The notes: generated by a model from the letters alone, not told the origin. Counted from the stretch's first letter, positions 17,784 through 27,081 are shown. The stretch: 64,000 bases of DNA from Bryobacterales bacterium (GCA_003142185.1 PLOR01000042.1:52846-116845), one strand, 5' to 3'. Translations and numbers: made by a program.

Positions 17784-19624
17784 ATCTCCAGCCCCACCGA
17801 GCGCATCAGCTCGATGGCGTTGCTCTTGCGCACCACCCCCGGCTGCATACGATAGTCGAAGTGAATCTTACCGTCGCCGATTTCGTCTTCGAAATGGACA
17901 TTGCGGGCGCGTTCAGCCATCGCGTCGGCGATGCCGGCCAGCGCCAGATCGTGGGTGGTGATCAGGCCCATCGCGCCGCGCTCCACCAGGCCGCGCACCA
18001 GCGCCTCGGCGCCGATGCGCCGGTCGTGTGAATTGGTGCCGTGCAGGAATTCATCGATCAGAAACAGCACCGGGCGCGTGCCGGCGGTCTGATCCAGGAT
18101 CTGCCGCAGGCGCAGGATTTCGGCATAAAAGCGCGAGATGCCGCCCTGCAGCGAATCGTTGACACGAATCGACGCGCCCACCGCCAGCGGCGATAGCCGC
18201 AACCGCTCGGCGCGCACCGGCGCGCCCGCCTGCGCCAGCACCACGTTGACGCCCAGCGTGCGCAGCAGCGTGCTTTTGCCGGACATATTGGAACCGCTGA
18301 CCACCAGCAGGCGAAGGTCGCCGCCGAGCGAGACCGAATTGCGCACCAGCTTCGATTCCGGGATCAGCGGATGGCCGATCTCGACGGCTTCGAGCAGCGG
18401 CGATTCTTCGGTGAACTCGGGGAACGGATCCTGCGGATGCTCGAAGGCGTGGCTGGCCAGCGAGGCGAGCGCCTCGATTTCGCCCACCGCCGCCAGCCAT
18501 CGGCGCACCGCCGGTCCCGAGCGGCGGCGCCATTCTTCCACGCGCGCCGCCAGGTGGGGCGTCCAGAAAATGAAGATCTCGGCCATCCGCACGAAAACGT
18601 TGTCGCGCGAGTCCAGGTACTCGATCAGGCGTTTGAGCTGCGCCAGGCGGCGCGAAGGCGGCGCTCCCTCGGCCGCCAGCGAACCGCGCAGCGAAATCAG
18701 TAGCGGCGCCTGGAACTGTTCGCGCTCCAGCAACACCAGCACCTCGGAAATGAGCCCCAGCTCGTGGCCGGCGCGATCCACCGCCGCCACCACTTCGGCC
18801 GCGCTTTGGTGCTGCCGGTAATAAAACCAGCCATTGATGGCGAGCGTCGCCAGGAACAGATCGCGCAGCAACAGGCGCATGCCGCCGGCCAGCACAACCG
18901 TCCCGGTCAAATGCAGCAGCAGCGCGACGCCGGCGGCCGCGCCGCCAATTCCCAGCAGCGTGCACGCCCACAGCGCGAGCCGCAGGCCGCGCCCGCCGAG
19001 CCGCGGCGGCGCCTCGCCCCAGGCAGCCAGCGAATCCGCATCCACGCCGGTGCGGGCGTCTTCGGTTAACACCGCCAGGCGCTCCCGCAGATCGAGGCGC
19101 GGCCGCAGTTCCGTCACCGCCTCCTGCCGCGCGCGCACCACCTGCCGGTCCGCCGGCTCCAGCAGCCAGCTCGCCAGCGTCCGCTCGCCGGCGTGTGTGC
19201 GGGCGGTGGAAAGAAGCTCGAACAACGAGCCGATGCCGAACAGGTCCAGGTCCTGCGCGTAGGGATGCGCCAAGTCCAGGAAATTGTCGCCGCTGCTGCC
19301 AGTGCCGGGCCAGGTGCCGTCCAGCCGCGCCAGGCCGCGCTCGAAGAATCGCGCCGCGCGACGCTGTGTTTCGAGTTGCCGCGCGAGGCGTGCATGGAAC
19401 GCCATCAGCGCCACGAATGCGGCGGCCGGAATCAGCGTCCACAGAATCGTGATGCGCGGCCCGGAAAGCGCCAGCCATACCAGCGCGGCCGCCGCGGCCA
19501 CAGCAGCCAGCCGCCAGTAGCCAAACCGGCGCTGGCGGCGCTCGCCCAACAAGATGGAAGCGCGGCGCTCCTTGTGCAGCGCCGTATAAATGTCGCGCGG
19601 TTCTTCGATCACTGCTGGCTGCAT
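17780..19624 (-). CDS. Membrane-anchored MutS-family ATPase
   Basis: The 614-residue protein ends in a MutS-type ABC ATPase: Walker [15 protein letters not shown] (about residue 430), Walker [14 protein letters not shown] (about 510) and the H-loop LITTHDLAL. The N-terminal half holds two hydrophobic pairs ([32 protein letters not shown]; later [22 protein letters not shown]) and a MutS-like helical core, but no mismatch-recognition domain. It is therefore a membrane relative of MutS, not a mismatch repair MutS. ATG 19624 is chosen because upstream codons lie in repeat sequence. Downstream queG overlaps its stop codon. Its function is unknown. Confidence 0.82.
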   Translation of the reverse strand: MQPAVIEEPRDIYTALHKERRASILLGERRQRRFGYWRLAAVAAAAALVWLALSGPRITILWTLIPAAAFVALMAFHARLARQLETQRRAARFFERGLARLDGTWPGTGSSGDNFLDLAHPYAQDLDLFGIGSLFELLSTARTHAGERTLASWLLEPADRQVVRARQEAVTELRPRLDLRERLAVLTEDARTGVDADSLAAWGEAPPRLGGRGLRLALWACTLLGIGGAAAGVALLLHLTGTVVLAGGMRLLLRDLFLATLAINGWFYYRQHQSAAEVVAAVDRAGHELGLISEVLVLLEREQFQAPLLISLRGSLAAEGAPPSRRLAQLKRLIEYLDSRDNVFVRMAEIFIFWTPHLAARVEEWRRRSGPAVRRWLAAVGEIEALASLASHAFEHPQDPFPEFTEESPLLEAVEIGHPLIPESKLVRNSVSLGGDLRLLVVSGSNMSGKSTLLRTLGVNVVLAQAGAPVRAERLRLSPLAVGASIRVNDSLQGGISRFYAEILRLRQILDQTAGTRPVLFLIDEFLHGTNSHDRRIGAEALVRGLVERGAMGLITTHDLALAGIADAMAERARNVHFEDEIGDGKIHFDYRMQPGVVRKSNAIELMRSVGLEI

Positions 19625-19671
19625 AAAGACAAGGTCATAAGCGATTGCCCACCGCTCCCAAAAGCATGGTT

Positions 19672-19730
19672 GGCAGGCGAAAGCGCCTGCCCCACCCGCC
19701 TGCAAAGTGGGACAGACGCTTTCGTCTGTC
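19672..19730. repeat. Two family E hairpins
   Basis: GGCAGGCG-AAAG-CGCCTGCC (19672-19691) and GACAGACG-CTTT-CGTCTGTC (19711-19730) are both perfect 8-bp hairpins with four-base loops. They fill the divergent region between the MutS-like gene and nuoA. The rest of 19625-19935 shows only a -10-like TATATT at 19924. Confidence 0.85.
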
Positions 19731-19935
19731 AACCCCCGGTCTGCTCGATTTCACCGCTGCGGCGCAAACATTGACGCCGCAGTTTTATTCTCGCAGACGG
19801 CAGCGAGTGATTTTGCGGAGGGCCTGAGGCGGCGAGTGGTCATGGATTTGATCGGTGATGGCTGGCGGGCTTGCCTCCGCGTCGCAAAGCGTTCGCAGGC
19901 CGAGCCTGCGCTACTCGGCATGTTATATTGAGGTC

Positions 19936-20292
19936 ATGCCGGGCGGTTATCTTCCTATTTTCATTTTCCTGGCAGTAGCGGTCGCGTTTCCGGTGGTTGC
20001 CATCGGGGCGGCCAAGCTGCTCCGGCCGTCGGCTCCCTCGGTTACCAAGCTCGAAGCCTACGAGTGCGGCATCCGCGCGGCATCGGATTCACGGGGCCGT
20101 TACACGGTCCGGTTCTATATCGTCGCCATCCTGTTCGTCATTTTCGACGTGGAAACCATCTTCCTTTACCCATGGGCCGTGCGCTATGGATCGCTGGGAT
20201 GGTTTGGCGTGGCGGAGGTGGCAGTGTTTCTGGGCATCCTGGTGGTCGGCTACATTTGGGCGTATAAGAAAGGTGCCTTGGATTGGGTCTGA
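19936..20292 (+). CDS. nuoA: NADH-quinone oxidoreductase subunit A, stand-alone
   Basis: The 118-residue protein has three membrane helices (LPIFIFLAVAVAFPVVAIGA, cut short here; FYIVAILFVIFDVETIFLYPW; VAVFLGILVVGYIWAY) and the subunit A signature KLEAYECGIRA with the conserved Cys, and DVETIFLYPWA with the conserved acidic pair. NuoA is a membrane subunit of respiratory complex I. Unusually it is not followed by nuoB, C or D: the next gene is a TIGR03437 protein. The remaining complex I genes must lie elsewhere, possibly with another nuoA copy. ATG 19936 follows a TATATT hexamer by six bases. Confidence 0.92.
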   Translation: MPGGYLPIFIFLAVAVAFPVVAIGAAKLLRPSAPSVTKLEAYECGIRAASDSRGRYTVRFYIVAILFVIFDVETIFLYPWAVRYGSLGWFGVAEVAVFLGILVVGYIWAYKKGALDWV

Positions 20293-20494
20293 GGCTCGTT
20301 GGTTCGGTCAAGTTTCTTCGCCATTTAATTTGACCTTTGCCGGCTGGTGCTGTAGTTGAAACGGCTGTTCGAGGGTCTTAGGATTGGAATGCGCTACGGT
20401 TTGCCCGGGCGATTCGCGCGCGGCGAGAGTGGCAGCGTTCCTGGCTTTCATCCGCGTCGGTTAATTTTGCCTACATAAGGAAAGGTGTACTGTA

Positions 20495-22399
20495 ATGGCT
20501 CTGAAACTCGTTCGTTCGGTAGTTTTCTCCGCTTTGGCTATGGGAGGGCTCAGTTCGCTCCTGGCTCAGTCCGGGTCCGGGTCGCTGCCCATGCTGCGCC
20601 TGGTGAGCGCCACCGTTGGACCGCTTTCGATCGTTCCCGGCTCGAACGGGATCAACCAGACTGTGGAAGCGTATAACGCCGGCGCCGGCTCGCTTGCGCT
20701 CTCCGTGAGTTCGTCGGTTTCGTGGATTACCCCCAGCGTCGGCGCGGCCGGCGCCTGCCAGACGACCAGCGCCGCCACGTCGTGCGTCCCGCTGATTCTC
20801 GGGCTGAACACCGCGTCGCTGGCGGCATCCGCGACGGCATATACGGGCATCGTCACCGTCACGGCGCCCAACACGGTGGACGCTCCGCAGACGATTACGG
20901 TGACCGTCGAGATCGGCGGCGCCGTGCCATCGAGCGTGAATGCTTACGTGACGCCTTACGTGGCGCCGCCGGGCGCGGCCAGCACCGTCGCCGTTCCGTT
21001 TTCCCTCGGTGCTGCCAGTTGCCCTTACCTCAACGGCTGCCTTTCCGGTAAGTTCACTACCCAGGATGGAGCGAATTGGCTGAGTCTGACGCTCAGCGGC
21101 GCCGGCAGCAATCAGTCCACGCTCCCGTACGCGATCAACATCACTCCGCAGCCGAGCAACACCGCCGGCAACACCTACACCGGCTCGGTGATTACCTCCG
21201 GCTCTAACTTCGCCCCGGATAATAAGACCATCGCGGTGACCATGAACGTGACCACGCTGCCGATCGTGGAGACTCTCGCTCCGATCAGCCTGCAAGTATT
21301 ACCTGGCTCTTCGACTACGCCCTACACACAGTTAGGCAACCTGGGGCAAGGCACACTTGCGATTTCCAGCGTGACCGCATCGGGAACAGGGCTCACATCG
21401 ACCAATTCGGGAACCGACCTCTCTGGGCAGGGCGGGAACACTCCATGGTTCAGTGTGACCATTGACTCGACTGGCCTTTCGCCCAACACATACACCGGCT
21501 CGGTGACTGTCGTCACCAATGCGGCTAACAGCCCCACCGTGATTCCGGTGACCTTCCAGGTGCTGGCCACGGCGGCGCCCACCATTTTCTATCAGGGTGT
21601 AGTGGATGACGCTGTGTTCGGCCAGGACGGCCTTACCGTGACGCCGGGCGATGTCATTGCGCTGTTCGGGCAGCAGCTCGACGCGAATGTCGGCGTGGCG
21701 GGGCTGCCTCCGCTGCCGACGAGCCTCGCCGACGCGACCGGGGTCACCGTGAACGGCGAGGCGGCGCCGCTGTACTACGCCTCCCCCGGCCAGATCAATT
21801 TCCAGATGCCGATGGATACGCCGCTGGGGACGGCGCTGGTTCAGGTCGGCACCGAAGTGTTTTATTCCGCACCGTTAAGCCAAGGTCCCGAAACCAGCAA
21901 CGTCGTATCGGTCAAGGTAGCAGCGCGCGCGCCACGGCTGCTGCTGCTCTACGGCACTGGCGGCTACGGAGCGATTGTGGATGCTTCGCAGGGCAACGGC
22001 TACAACACTCTGCCCATGCCATCGACCGTCTCCGAACCCAACTTCATCACCCAGCCGGCCGCGCCGGGTGACGTGCTGGTGATCTACGCGATCGGACTCG
22101 GACCCACGAGTCCCTCGGTGGCAACCGGCCAGCCCGCGCCGGACGGCTCGGCAGGGCACCCCCTGGCGCAGTTGACATCCACGCCCACCGTGGTTTTCGG
22201 CGTGGACAAGGAAGGGCTCCAGGTGCAAATCAGCGTCCCGCCGGCTTCAGTCGGCTATGCGGGCTTGTCGCCGTACTACGCCGGTTTGTACCAGGTCAAT
22301 GTGCCTATTCCGCAGAACTGTCCCCCGGGCACGGTGCAGGTATCGCTGACGTTTCCGGATGGGACCACCAGCAACGCGGTCAACATCCAGGTGCAATAA
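20495..22399 (+). CDS. Secreted BACON-like and TIGR03437-domain protein
   Basis: The 634-residue protein has AAGGAAAGG upstream of its ATG and a signal peptide (VVFSALAMGGLSSLLAQ). Residues about 30-350 hold three immunoglobulin-like BACON-type modules (VSSSVSWITPS; DGANWLSLTLSG; NTPWFSVTIDSTGLSPNTYTG). Residues about 355-634 are the TIGR03437 domain (YQGVVDDAVFG, PGDVIALFGQQL, APLYYASPGQINFQMP, PGDVLVIYAIGLGP, YAGLYQVNVPIP). It is probably exported and binds carbohydrate or protein at the cell surface (inference from BACON domains). It stands alone between nuoA and the spermidine-synthase-like gene. Confidence 0.88.
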   Translation: MALKLVRSVVFSALAMGGLSSLLAQSGSGSLPMLRLVSATVGPLSIVPGSNGINQTVEAYNAGAGSLALSVSSSVSWITPSVGAAGACQTTSAATSCVPLILGLNTASLAASATAYTGIVTVTAPNTVDAPQTITVTVEIGGAVPSSVNAYVTPYVAPPGAASTVAVPFSLGAASCPYLNGCLSGKFTTQDGANWLSLTLSGAGSNQSTLPYAINITPQPSNTAGNTYTGSVITSGSNFAPDNKTIAVTMNVTTLPIVETLAPISLQVLPGSSTTPYTQLGNLGQGTLAISSVTASGTGLTSTNSGTDLSGQGGNTPWFSVTIDSTGLSPNTYTGSVTVVTNAANSPTVIPVTFQVLATAAPTIFYQGVVDDAVFGQDGLTVTPGDVIALFGQQLDANVGVAGLPPLPTSLADATGVTVNGEAAPLYYASPGQINFQMPMDTPLGTALVQVGTEVFYSAPLSQGPETSNVVSVKVAARAPRLLLLYGTGGYGAIVDASQGNGYNTLPMPSTVSEPNFITQPAAPGDVLVIYAIGLGPTSPSVATGQPAPDGSAGHPLAQLTSTPTVVFGVDKEGLQVQISVPPASVGYAGLSPYYAGLYQVNVPIPQNCPPGTVQVSLTFPDGTTSNAVNIQVQ

Positions 22400-22489
22400 C
22401 GCGCAAGTAAAACCGGGCGCGCGGCCTCGCGGATCGCGCGCCCGAACGGAGCCGCCGGACACCGGCCCGGCGCCACGCTACCATATGGG

Positions 22490-24874
22490 TTGAACCCTTT
22501 GAAACCCGCTTCCACCCCCTGGCCTCAGGTTTACCTGTGTGTCGCTTTGACCACCCTGGCCACCCTGCTGCTCGAGCTGTCGCTGACGCGCATCTTCTCG
22601 GTGGTGTTCTATTACCACTTCGCATTTCTGGCGATTTCGATCGCGCTGTTCGGCCTCGGCGCCGGCGGCGTTTTCTCGTACGTGGTGGCGGGTTGGAAGG
22701 CGCCGCTGTGGACCAGCCTGGGCCGGCTGAGCATGCTGAACGGCCTGCTGGTGGTGGGCGCGTTGATCGTCCTGCTGGCGCAGCATAACAATCCCACCAA
22801 CTGGGACCTGGCGCTGATCTATTTCAGCACCGCGCTGCCGTTTTTCGTTTCCGGCGCCATCGTCTCGCTGGCCATCGGCGAAACCATCACGCACGTCCAC
22901 CGGGTCTACTTCTTCGACCTGATGGGCGCCGCCGCCGGATGCCTGTTGTTATACCCGCTGCTCAACGGCTTCGGCGGGGTCAGCGCGGTGCTGGGCGCGG
23001 CCATCACCTTCGCCGTCGCCGCCGCCATCTGGCACAGCGTTTCCGGCTCGGTGCGCGGCCGCGTGGGATCGGTGGCGCTGGCCCTGGCGTTGGTGGCGTT
23101 TCTGATCCTGAATCAGCGCTATCACGTGATCGACATCCGCCACGCCAAGGGGCAGACCATCTCACACGAAATCTTCCAGCACTGGAACGTCTTTTCGCGC
23201 ATCGGGTTGGTGGATCGATCGAGCGAAGGCCGCTATAGCATCGTGATCGACGCCGATGCCGCCACCGACATCGCCACTTTCGATTTCGACCATCTTACCG
23301 CCGGCCAGCGCCGCGACCTGATGGACCAGGGCCCGGCGCTGCCCTACGCGCTCCGCCCCGGCGGCAAGACCCTGATCATCGGGCCCGGCGGTGGCTGGGA
23401 CGTGGCGCGCGCGCTGGCCTATGGCAGCCACGATATCACCGGCGTGGAAATCAATCCCATCATCGCCACCACCATCATGCAGGAGCGCTTTCCCGCGCTC
23501 AGCCACGGCCTCTACCTGCGGCCCGACGTCCATATTTACGTCGAAGACGGACGCAGCTTCGTGCGCCGCAGCACCGCGAAGTATCAGGTGCTGCAGGCGA
23601 CCCTGGTCGATACCTGGGCTTCCACCGCCGCCGGCGCGTTCGCGCTTTCGGAAAACAATCTCTACACGGTGGATGCTTTCCGCGATTACCTGCGGCATCT
23701 AACCGATGACGGCGTGGTGGCGTTCACGCGCTGGGGCTTCGATCCGCCGCGCGAAAGCCTGCGCCTGATTGCGCTGGCCCGCGAAGCGCTGTCGGAATTG
23801 GGCGAGAACCAGGCATGGCGCCACGTGATCGTGGGCCGCTCCGGCTCGGTCCAAGGATGGGGCGCGCAGGATACCGCGATCATCAGCCGCAAACCGCTCA
23901 CCGCCGCCGATTGCGACCGCGCCCGCGCCCTGTTCGCCGCCGCCAACATGCAGGCCATCTACCTGCCCGACGCCGCCATTCAGAACCCGTTTTACGAGCT
24001 GCTGCACACGTCCGATCCGGCGGGCTTCGAGCGCCGCTTCGTCTTCGATATCCGCCCGGTCACCGACAACCGGCCCTTCTTCTTCTACACCGTGCAGCCG
24101 CGCGACTTGCTGACGTTTCTGCGGACGGCCTCTCACGATACCGCGGACTACAAAGTGAACAAGGCGGTGCCGCTGCTGTTCGGGCTGGCGCTGATCTCCG
24201 GCCTGGCCACGCTGCTGATTATGGTGCTGCCGCCACTGCTGCTGGGCACTCGCCTGCCGCGCCAGCCGGGCGTGCTGAAATTCCTGCTCTACTTCCTGTT
24301 CATCGGCGCCGGCTACATCCTCATCGAAGTGGCGCTGATCCAGAGATTCGTGCTCTTCCTCGGCCACCCCACGCCCGCTCTCACGGTGGTGATTTTTTCC
24401 TTGCTGGTTTCAAGCGGGCTGGGCAGCGCCGCCGCCGGCCGCCTGACGGCGCACCTGGAGAGCCGCCTGATCAAGATCCTGGGATGCGTGGCGATGCTGG
24501 CTACTCTCCTCGGGCTGGTGCTCGCCTCGCTGCTCACCGCGCTGGTCTGGCTGCCGCTGCCTCTCAAGGCGCTGATTACAGTGGCGCTGATCGCTCCTCT
24601 CGGATTCGTCATGGGCATGCCCTTCCCCAGCGGGCTCCGCCGCCTGGAGCAGTGGCACCCGCCTTCGGTTCGCTGGGCCTGGGCGCTCAACGCGGCGGCC
24701 AGCGTACTCGGATCGGTGTGCGCGCTGGTCTCGGCCATCTATCTGGGCCTGGTCGAAACCATGATCATCGGCAGCCTGTTCTATCTCGCCGCGCTGGCAG
24801 TTGTGGCTCGCGTCCACACCGGCGAATCCCCCGCTCCGCAACCCGGCGCCAATCGGGTCGTGCTGGCAAGCTAG
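22490..24874 (+). CDS. Membrane protein with spermidine-synthase-like domain
   Basis: The 794-residue protein starts at TTG. Residues about 10-225 hold six or seven membrane helices. Residues about 280-430 form an aminopropyltransferase-like Rossmann domain (TLIIGPGGGWDVARALA, GVEINPIIA, HIYVEDGRSFVRR). Residues about 560-785 hold seven more helices. In soluble spermidine synthase the glycine loop is GGGDG; here it is GPGGGWD, and the catalytic Asp-Thr-Ser block is VDTWAST. The substrate is therefore uncertain, and this group is often called spermidine synthase without proof. It is not linked to the polyamine genes at 61-64 kb. Confidence 0.8.
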   Translation: MNPLKPASTPWPQVYLCVALTTLATLLLELSLTRIFSVVFYYHFAFLAISIALFGLGAGGVFSYVVAGWKAPLWTSLGRLSMLNGLLVVGALIVLLAQHNNPTNWDLALIYFSTALPFFVSGAIVSLAIGETITHVHRVYFFDLMGAAAGCLLLYPLLNGFGGVSAVLGAAITFAVAAAIWHSVSGSVRGRVGSVALALALVAFLILNQRYHVIDIRHAKGQTISHEIFQHWNVFSRIGLVDRSSEGRYSIVIDADAATDIATFDFDHLTAGQRRDLMDQGPALPYALRPGGKTLIIGPGGGWDVARALAYGSHDITGVEINPIIATTIMQERFPALSHGLYLRPDVHIYVEDGRSFVRRSTAKYQVLQATLVDTWASTAAGAFALSENNLYTVDAFRDYLRHLTDDGVVAFTRWGFDPPRESLRLIALAREALSELGENQAWRHVIVGRSGSVQGWGAQDTAIISRKPLTAADCDRARALFAAANMQAIYLPDAAIQNPFYELLHTSDPAGFERRFVFDIRPVTDNRPFFFYTVQPRDLLTFLRTASHDTADYKVNKAVPLLFGLALISGLATLLIMVLPPLLLGTRLPRQPGVLKFLLYFLFIGAGYILIEVALIQRFVLFLGHPTPALTVVIFSLLVSSGLGSAAAGRLTAHLESRLIKILGCVAMLATLLGLVLASLLTALVWLPLPLKALITVALIAPLGFVMGMPFPSGLRRLEQWHPPSVRWAWALNAAASVLGSVCALVSAIYLGLVETMIIGSLFYLAALAVVARVHTGESPAPQPGANRVVLAS

Positions 24875-25001
24875 GGATGAAGGGAAGTCAGAAGCGAGAA
24901 GACAGAATGGCGGCAGCACGCATCGCCGCGGCGCACCTATTCTTGCGTGCTGGGTCGAGAGTCGTCTCGACCTTTTCTTGTTTGGAACACGTCCGCCACG
25001 C

Positions 25002-25337
25002 CTACGTTTGCTGGCGATTTCCCTGGTCCGCATCTTCCTGATAAGTGCGGAATGAACTGCGAAGGATCGTCATCGCTGTGGAGACACCTTGATTGCGCAC
25101 GGTCTGGCCCGTCACGTGGAGTGCCATTTTGACGGCTTGCGCAGGCCAATCGACTTCGAGTTCGATTTTGGTCCTCGGCGGGATGCCATGAGCGCACTCG
25201 AATAGCAGTCCGCTACGAGAGATATTCACCAGGCGGCCGGTTCCCGTCCGGACCACCCTTCGTCCCAGGATCAGCTTGTACTCGATGCCTGCGTGAATCG
25301 GATAGCGGCGGCCGGCACGGCGTTCCGGCGGCAACAT
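25002..25337 (-). CDS. PilZ-domain protein
   Basis: The protein carries the c-di-GMP-binding motifs RRAGRRYP (RxxxR) and NISRSGLLFE (N/DxSxxG), the second with Asn in place of Asp. It has 111 residues from ATG 25337; an upstream ATG at 25481 would add 48 residues containing a simple repeat-like stretch and is less likely. It lies 45 to 190 bases after the degenerate receiver gene, in the same direction, so the two may form a small signalling operon. Confidence 0.8.
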   Translation of the reverse strand: MLPPERRAGRRYPIHAGIEYKLILGRRVVRTGTGRLVNISRSGLLFECAHGIPPRTKIELEVDWPAQAVKMALHVTGQTVRNQGVSTAMTILRSSFRTYQEDADQGNRQQT

Positions 25338-25526
25338 CGGACCCGGCGTGATTATCGCTCCCACTCCTACACCCTCTGTATCCTCTGTTGTTATGGGAGT
25401 GTCAGCACGTAAGGCAAACCCACTAACCTTGCAGCTCAGATAAGGTAATACTACCACTGGCCAGCGCAGATGGGCGCGCAAAATCGGATATTTCGCTCTT
25501 GGTCGACCGCTTCGGGTCAGAACGCG

Positions 25527-25958
25527 TCAGCCGTGGGCCACTGAGGTGAGGCAGTTGCCGTCAAGGTCGCGAATCAAGTTCAGCCATTCGGACCTTGCCG
25601 CTTCATCCCTGTGCTGTGGTTTACGTTTCCAAACCGCCCCGGGAGGTGGCATGGCCCATGCCTGGTCCTCCTCACTGGCCAGGGCAACCACCTGGAGATA
25701 CGGAGAGGCCAAACGGAGCTTCTCCACGAGTTCGTTAAGGCCATGCTCGTCCGGTGGTGCAATCAGCAGGTCAACCGGAAGACGGAGCGTAACCACGATC
25801 TCCGCCGCGTCGGTGACTCCTTTTGCGGGCACGGCTACATAGCCGTTCTCATCCAGGATTTGGCCGAGCCAGAAGACAAATCCCAGATCCCTATCGACAA
25901 TGAGGATAGTTTTCAATCTAGATCCACCCAATGCGCCACGATGCAATTCACACGCCAT
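25527..25958 (-). CDS. Degenerate response-regulator receiver protein
   Basis: The 143-residue protein has a CheY-like fold outline: TILIVDRDLGFVFWLGQIL (first strand with the acidic pair), VDLLIAPPDEHGLNEL, LQVVALASEED and a final VWKRKP with the conserved Lys. The phosphoacceptor Asp that should follow the third strand is missing (IAPP instead of LLD), so it probably cannot be phosphorylated normally. A TTG at 25916 is an alternative start nearer the fold. It precedes the PilZ gene and may link to c-di-GMP signalling. Confidence 0.7.
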   Translation of the reverse strand: MACELHRGALGGSRLKTILIVDRDLGFVFWLGQILDENGYVAVPAKGVTDAAEIVVTLRLPVDLLIAPPDEHGLNELVEKLRLASPYLQVVALASEEDQAWAMPPPGAVWKRKPQHRDEAARSEWLNLIRDLDGNCLTSVAHG

Positions 25959-26290
25959 AGATGACTGATTGATTTCAGGCGGGTTAAAAAGCAGAAATCT
26001 CCAATAATAAAGCAGGAGTTCTCCAGTAATGTGGAAAAAATCCCCCGTTTTCAGGATACTCGCCGGTTAACAGCTTCGCTGCCGCCCGCGTCTTTCCCGC
26101 AGATTCCATTTCCCGAGGAGGGACAAACGGATGCGAAACGTACTGCAAATTAACGCGCCCGCGGCGCTACTGGCGCTGGCGGGGTCGGCTGGTGGCGCGG
26201 GCTGGGAAGCGCCCCTGGCGCTAGCAGCCTCGTTAAGTAATGACCGTCCCTGCCGCTCCCTCACGGGGTGCTCTGTAGGCCCGGCTCCGG
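25959..26290. other. Gap upstream of the receiver gene
   Basis: This stretch is AT-richer than average near 25980-26040 and contains a diverged direct repeat (TCTCCAATAAT / TCTCCAGTAAT). At 26116-26122 GAGGAGG precedes an ATG at 26131, but that frame runs into the family A repeat after about 45 codons. No complete gene is visible. Confidence 0.4.
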
Positions 26291-26396
26291 CGTGGCGCAC
26301 GCACTCGTGCGTGCCGCGTCGGCACTCGTGCCGACGCCCGGCGTCCCTCGCGGATGCGTCGAGAAAAGTCTCGACGCGGCACGTACTCGTGCCGTG
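26291..26396. repeat. Family A palindromic element, copy 1
   Basis: It begins CGTGGCGCACGCACTCGTGC and contains the hairpins GTCGGCACTCGTGCCGAC and GTCGAGAAAAGTCTCGAC. Its right end (GGCACGTACTCGTGCCGTG) is diverged from the perfect ends of copies at 32344 and 45119. Confidence 0.8.
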
Positions 26397-26423
26397 ATGA
26401 AGAGTTCATTTCGCGCCACTATT

Positions 26424-26491
26424 AAACACAGATGACCACCGATAATGACTCTTGTTTTCTTATCCGTGCTTATCCGTGTTCATCCGTGGCC
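26424..26491. repeat. Family D hairpin, copy 2
   Basis: The right arm (26460-26491) has three units of the type TTATCCGTG; the left arm from 26424 is more diverged. The right arm overlaps the 3' end of the flavin reductase gene and contains its stop codon. Confidence 0.8.
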
Positions 26492-27006
26492 CCGTGTCCG
26501 CCGCCGGCCAGCTTGCGGTAACGGCCGGCGAAGTAGAGCAGCGGTTCGCCTTCGCGGACCTGGGCTCGCACCATTTCGCCGACGATCAGATCGTGGTCGC
26601 CGGCCGTGAAGCGGTACCGGATGGCGCATTCGATTTCCGCCAGCGTGTCCGGCAGCAAAGGCGCCCCGGTTTCGCCAGTGTGCCACGCGAGACCATCGAA
26701 GCGATCGTGTCCCTTGCGCGCGAAGCGCTCGGAGAGAGAGCGCTGGCCGGCGGCCAACACGTTGACCGCGAAAAAACGGGCGTCGCGAAACGCATCCATC
26801 ACGCTGGCGGCGTGCGCCAGCGCGACCAGCACCAGGGGCGGATCGAGCGAAACGGAAGTGAACGAACTCACCGTGAGGCCGTGCGGTGTGCCCTGCCGGT
26901 CGACTACGCTGGCGATGGTGACGCCGGTCGAGAAGCGGCTGCAGGCGCGCCGGAAATCGTCCGCGGTAACGCGTTCGGTGCGGTCTTGAACCCCCTCGCT
27001 TGACAT
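26470..27006 (-). CDS. Flavin reductase / FMN-binding oxidoreductase
   Basis: The 178-residue protein fits the flavin reductase-like split-barrel family (HpaC type). Motifs are DDFRRACSRFSTGVTIASV, TVSSFTSVSLDPPLVLVAL, FAVNVLAAGQ and GDHDLIVGEM. It would use NAD(P)H to reduce FMN or FAD for a monooxygenase; no monooxygenase is adjacent. ATG 27006 is preferred to upstream codons that overlap the HU leader. The last residues (GHGATDEHG) and the TAA stop are encoded by the family D repeat, so the native C-terminus was probably replaced or trimmed when the repeat arrived. Divergent from the HU gene. Confidence 0.88.
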   Translation of the reverse strand: MSSEGVQDRTERVTADDFRRACSRFSTGVTIASVVDRQGTPHGLTVSSFTSVSLDPPLVLVALAHAASVMDAFRDARFFAVNVLAAGQRSLSERFARKGHDRFDGLAWHTGETGAPLLPDTLAEIECAIRYRFTAGDHDLIVGEMVRAQVREGEPLLYFAGRYRKLAGGGHGATDEHG

Positions 27007-27070
27007 GTGGATAAATTCAATCCTATCATATGGTTGACCGATACGGGGCAGCAAGCTGGCGCGCGCCAAC

Positions 27071-27076
27071 AGGAGG
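27071..27076 (+). promoter_or_regulatory. Ribosome-binding site that fixes the HU start
   Basis: AGGAGG lies five bases before a TTG codon at 27082. This sets the start of the HU gene there rather than at the upstream ATG at 27007. Confidence 0.85.
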
Positions 27077-27081
27077 ATCTT

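Noticed and set aside
18051..19478. Very long open frame on the minus strand within the MutS-like gene
   Set aside because: It lacks domains, is Arg/Ala/Gly-rich as expected from a shifted GC-rich frame, and overlaps a well-supported gene.
22490..24874. Classical spermidine synthase that would complete the polyamine cluster
   Set aside because: The protein is a large membrane fusion with an altered catalytic loop and lies 37 kb from the cluster, so it was not assigned as SpeE.
26131..26397. 88-codon plus-strand frame with a good ribosome site
   Set aside because: Half of it is family A repeat; kept only as a possible gene remnant, not as a gene.
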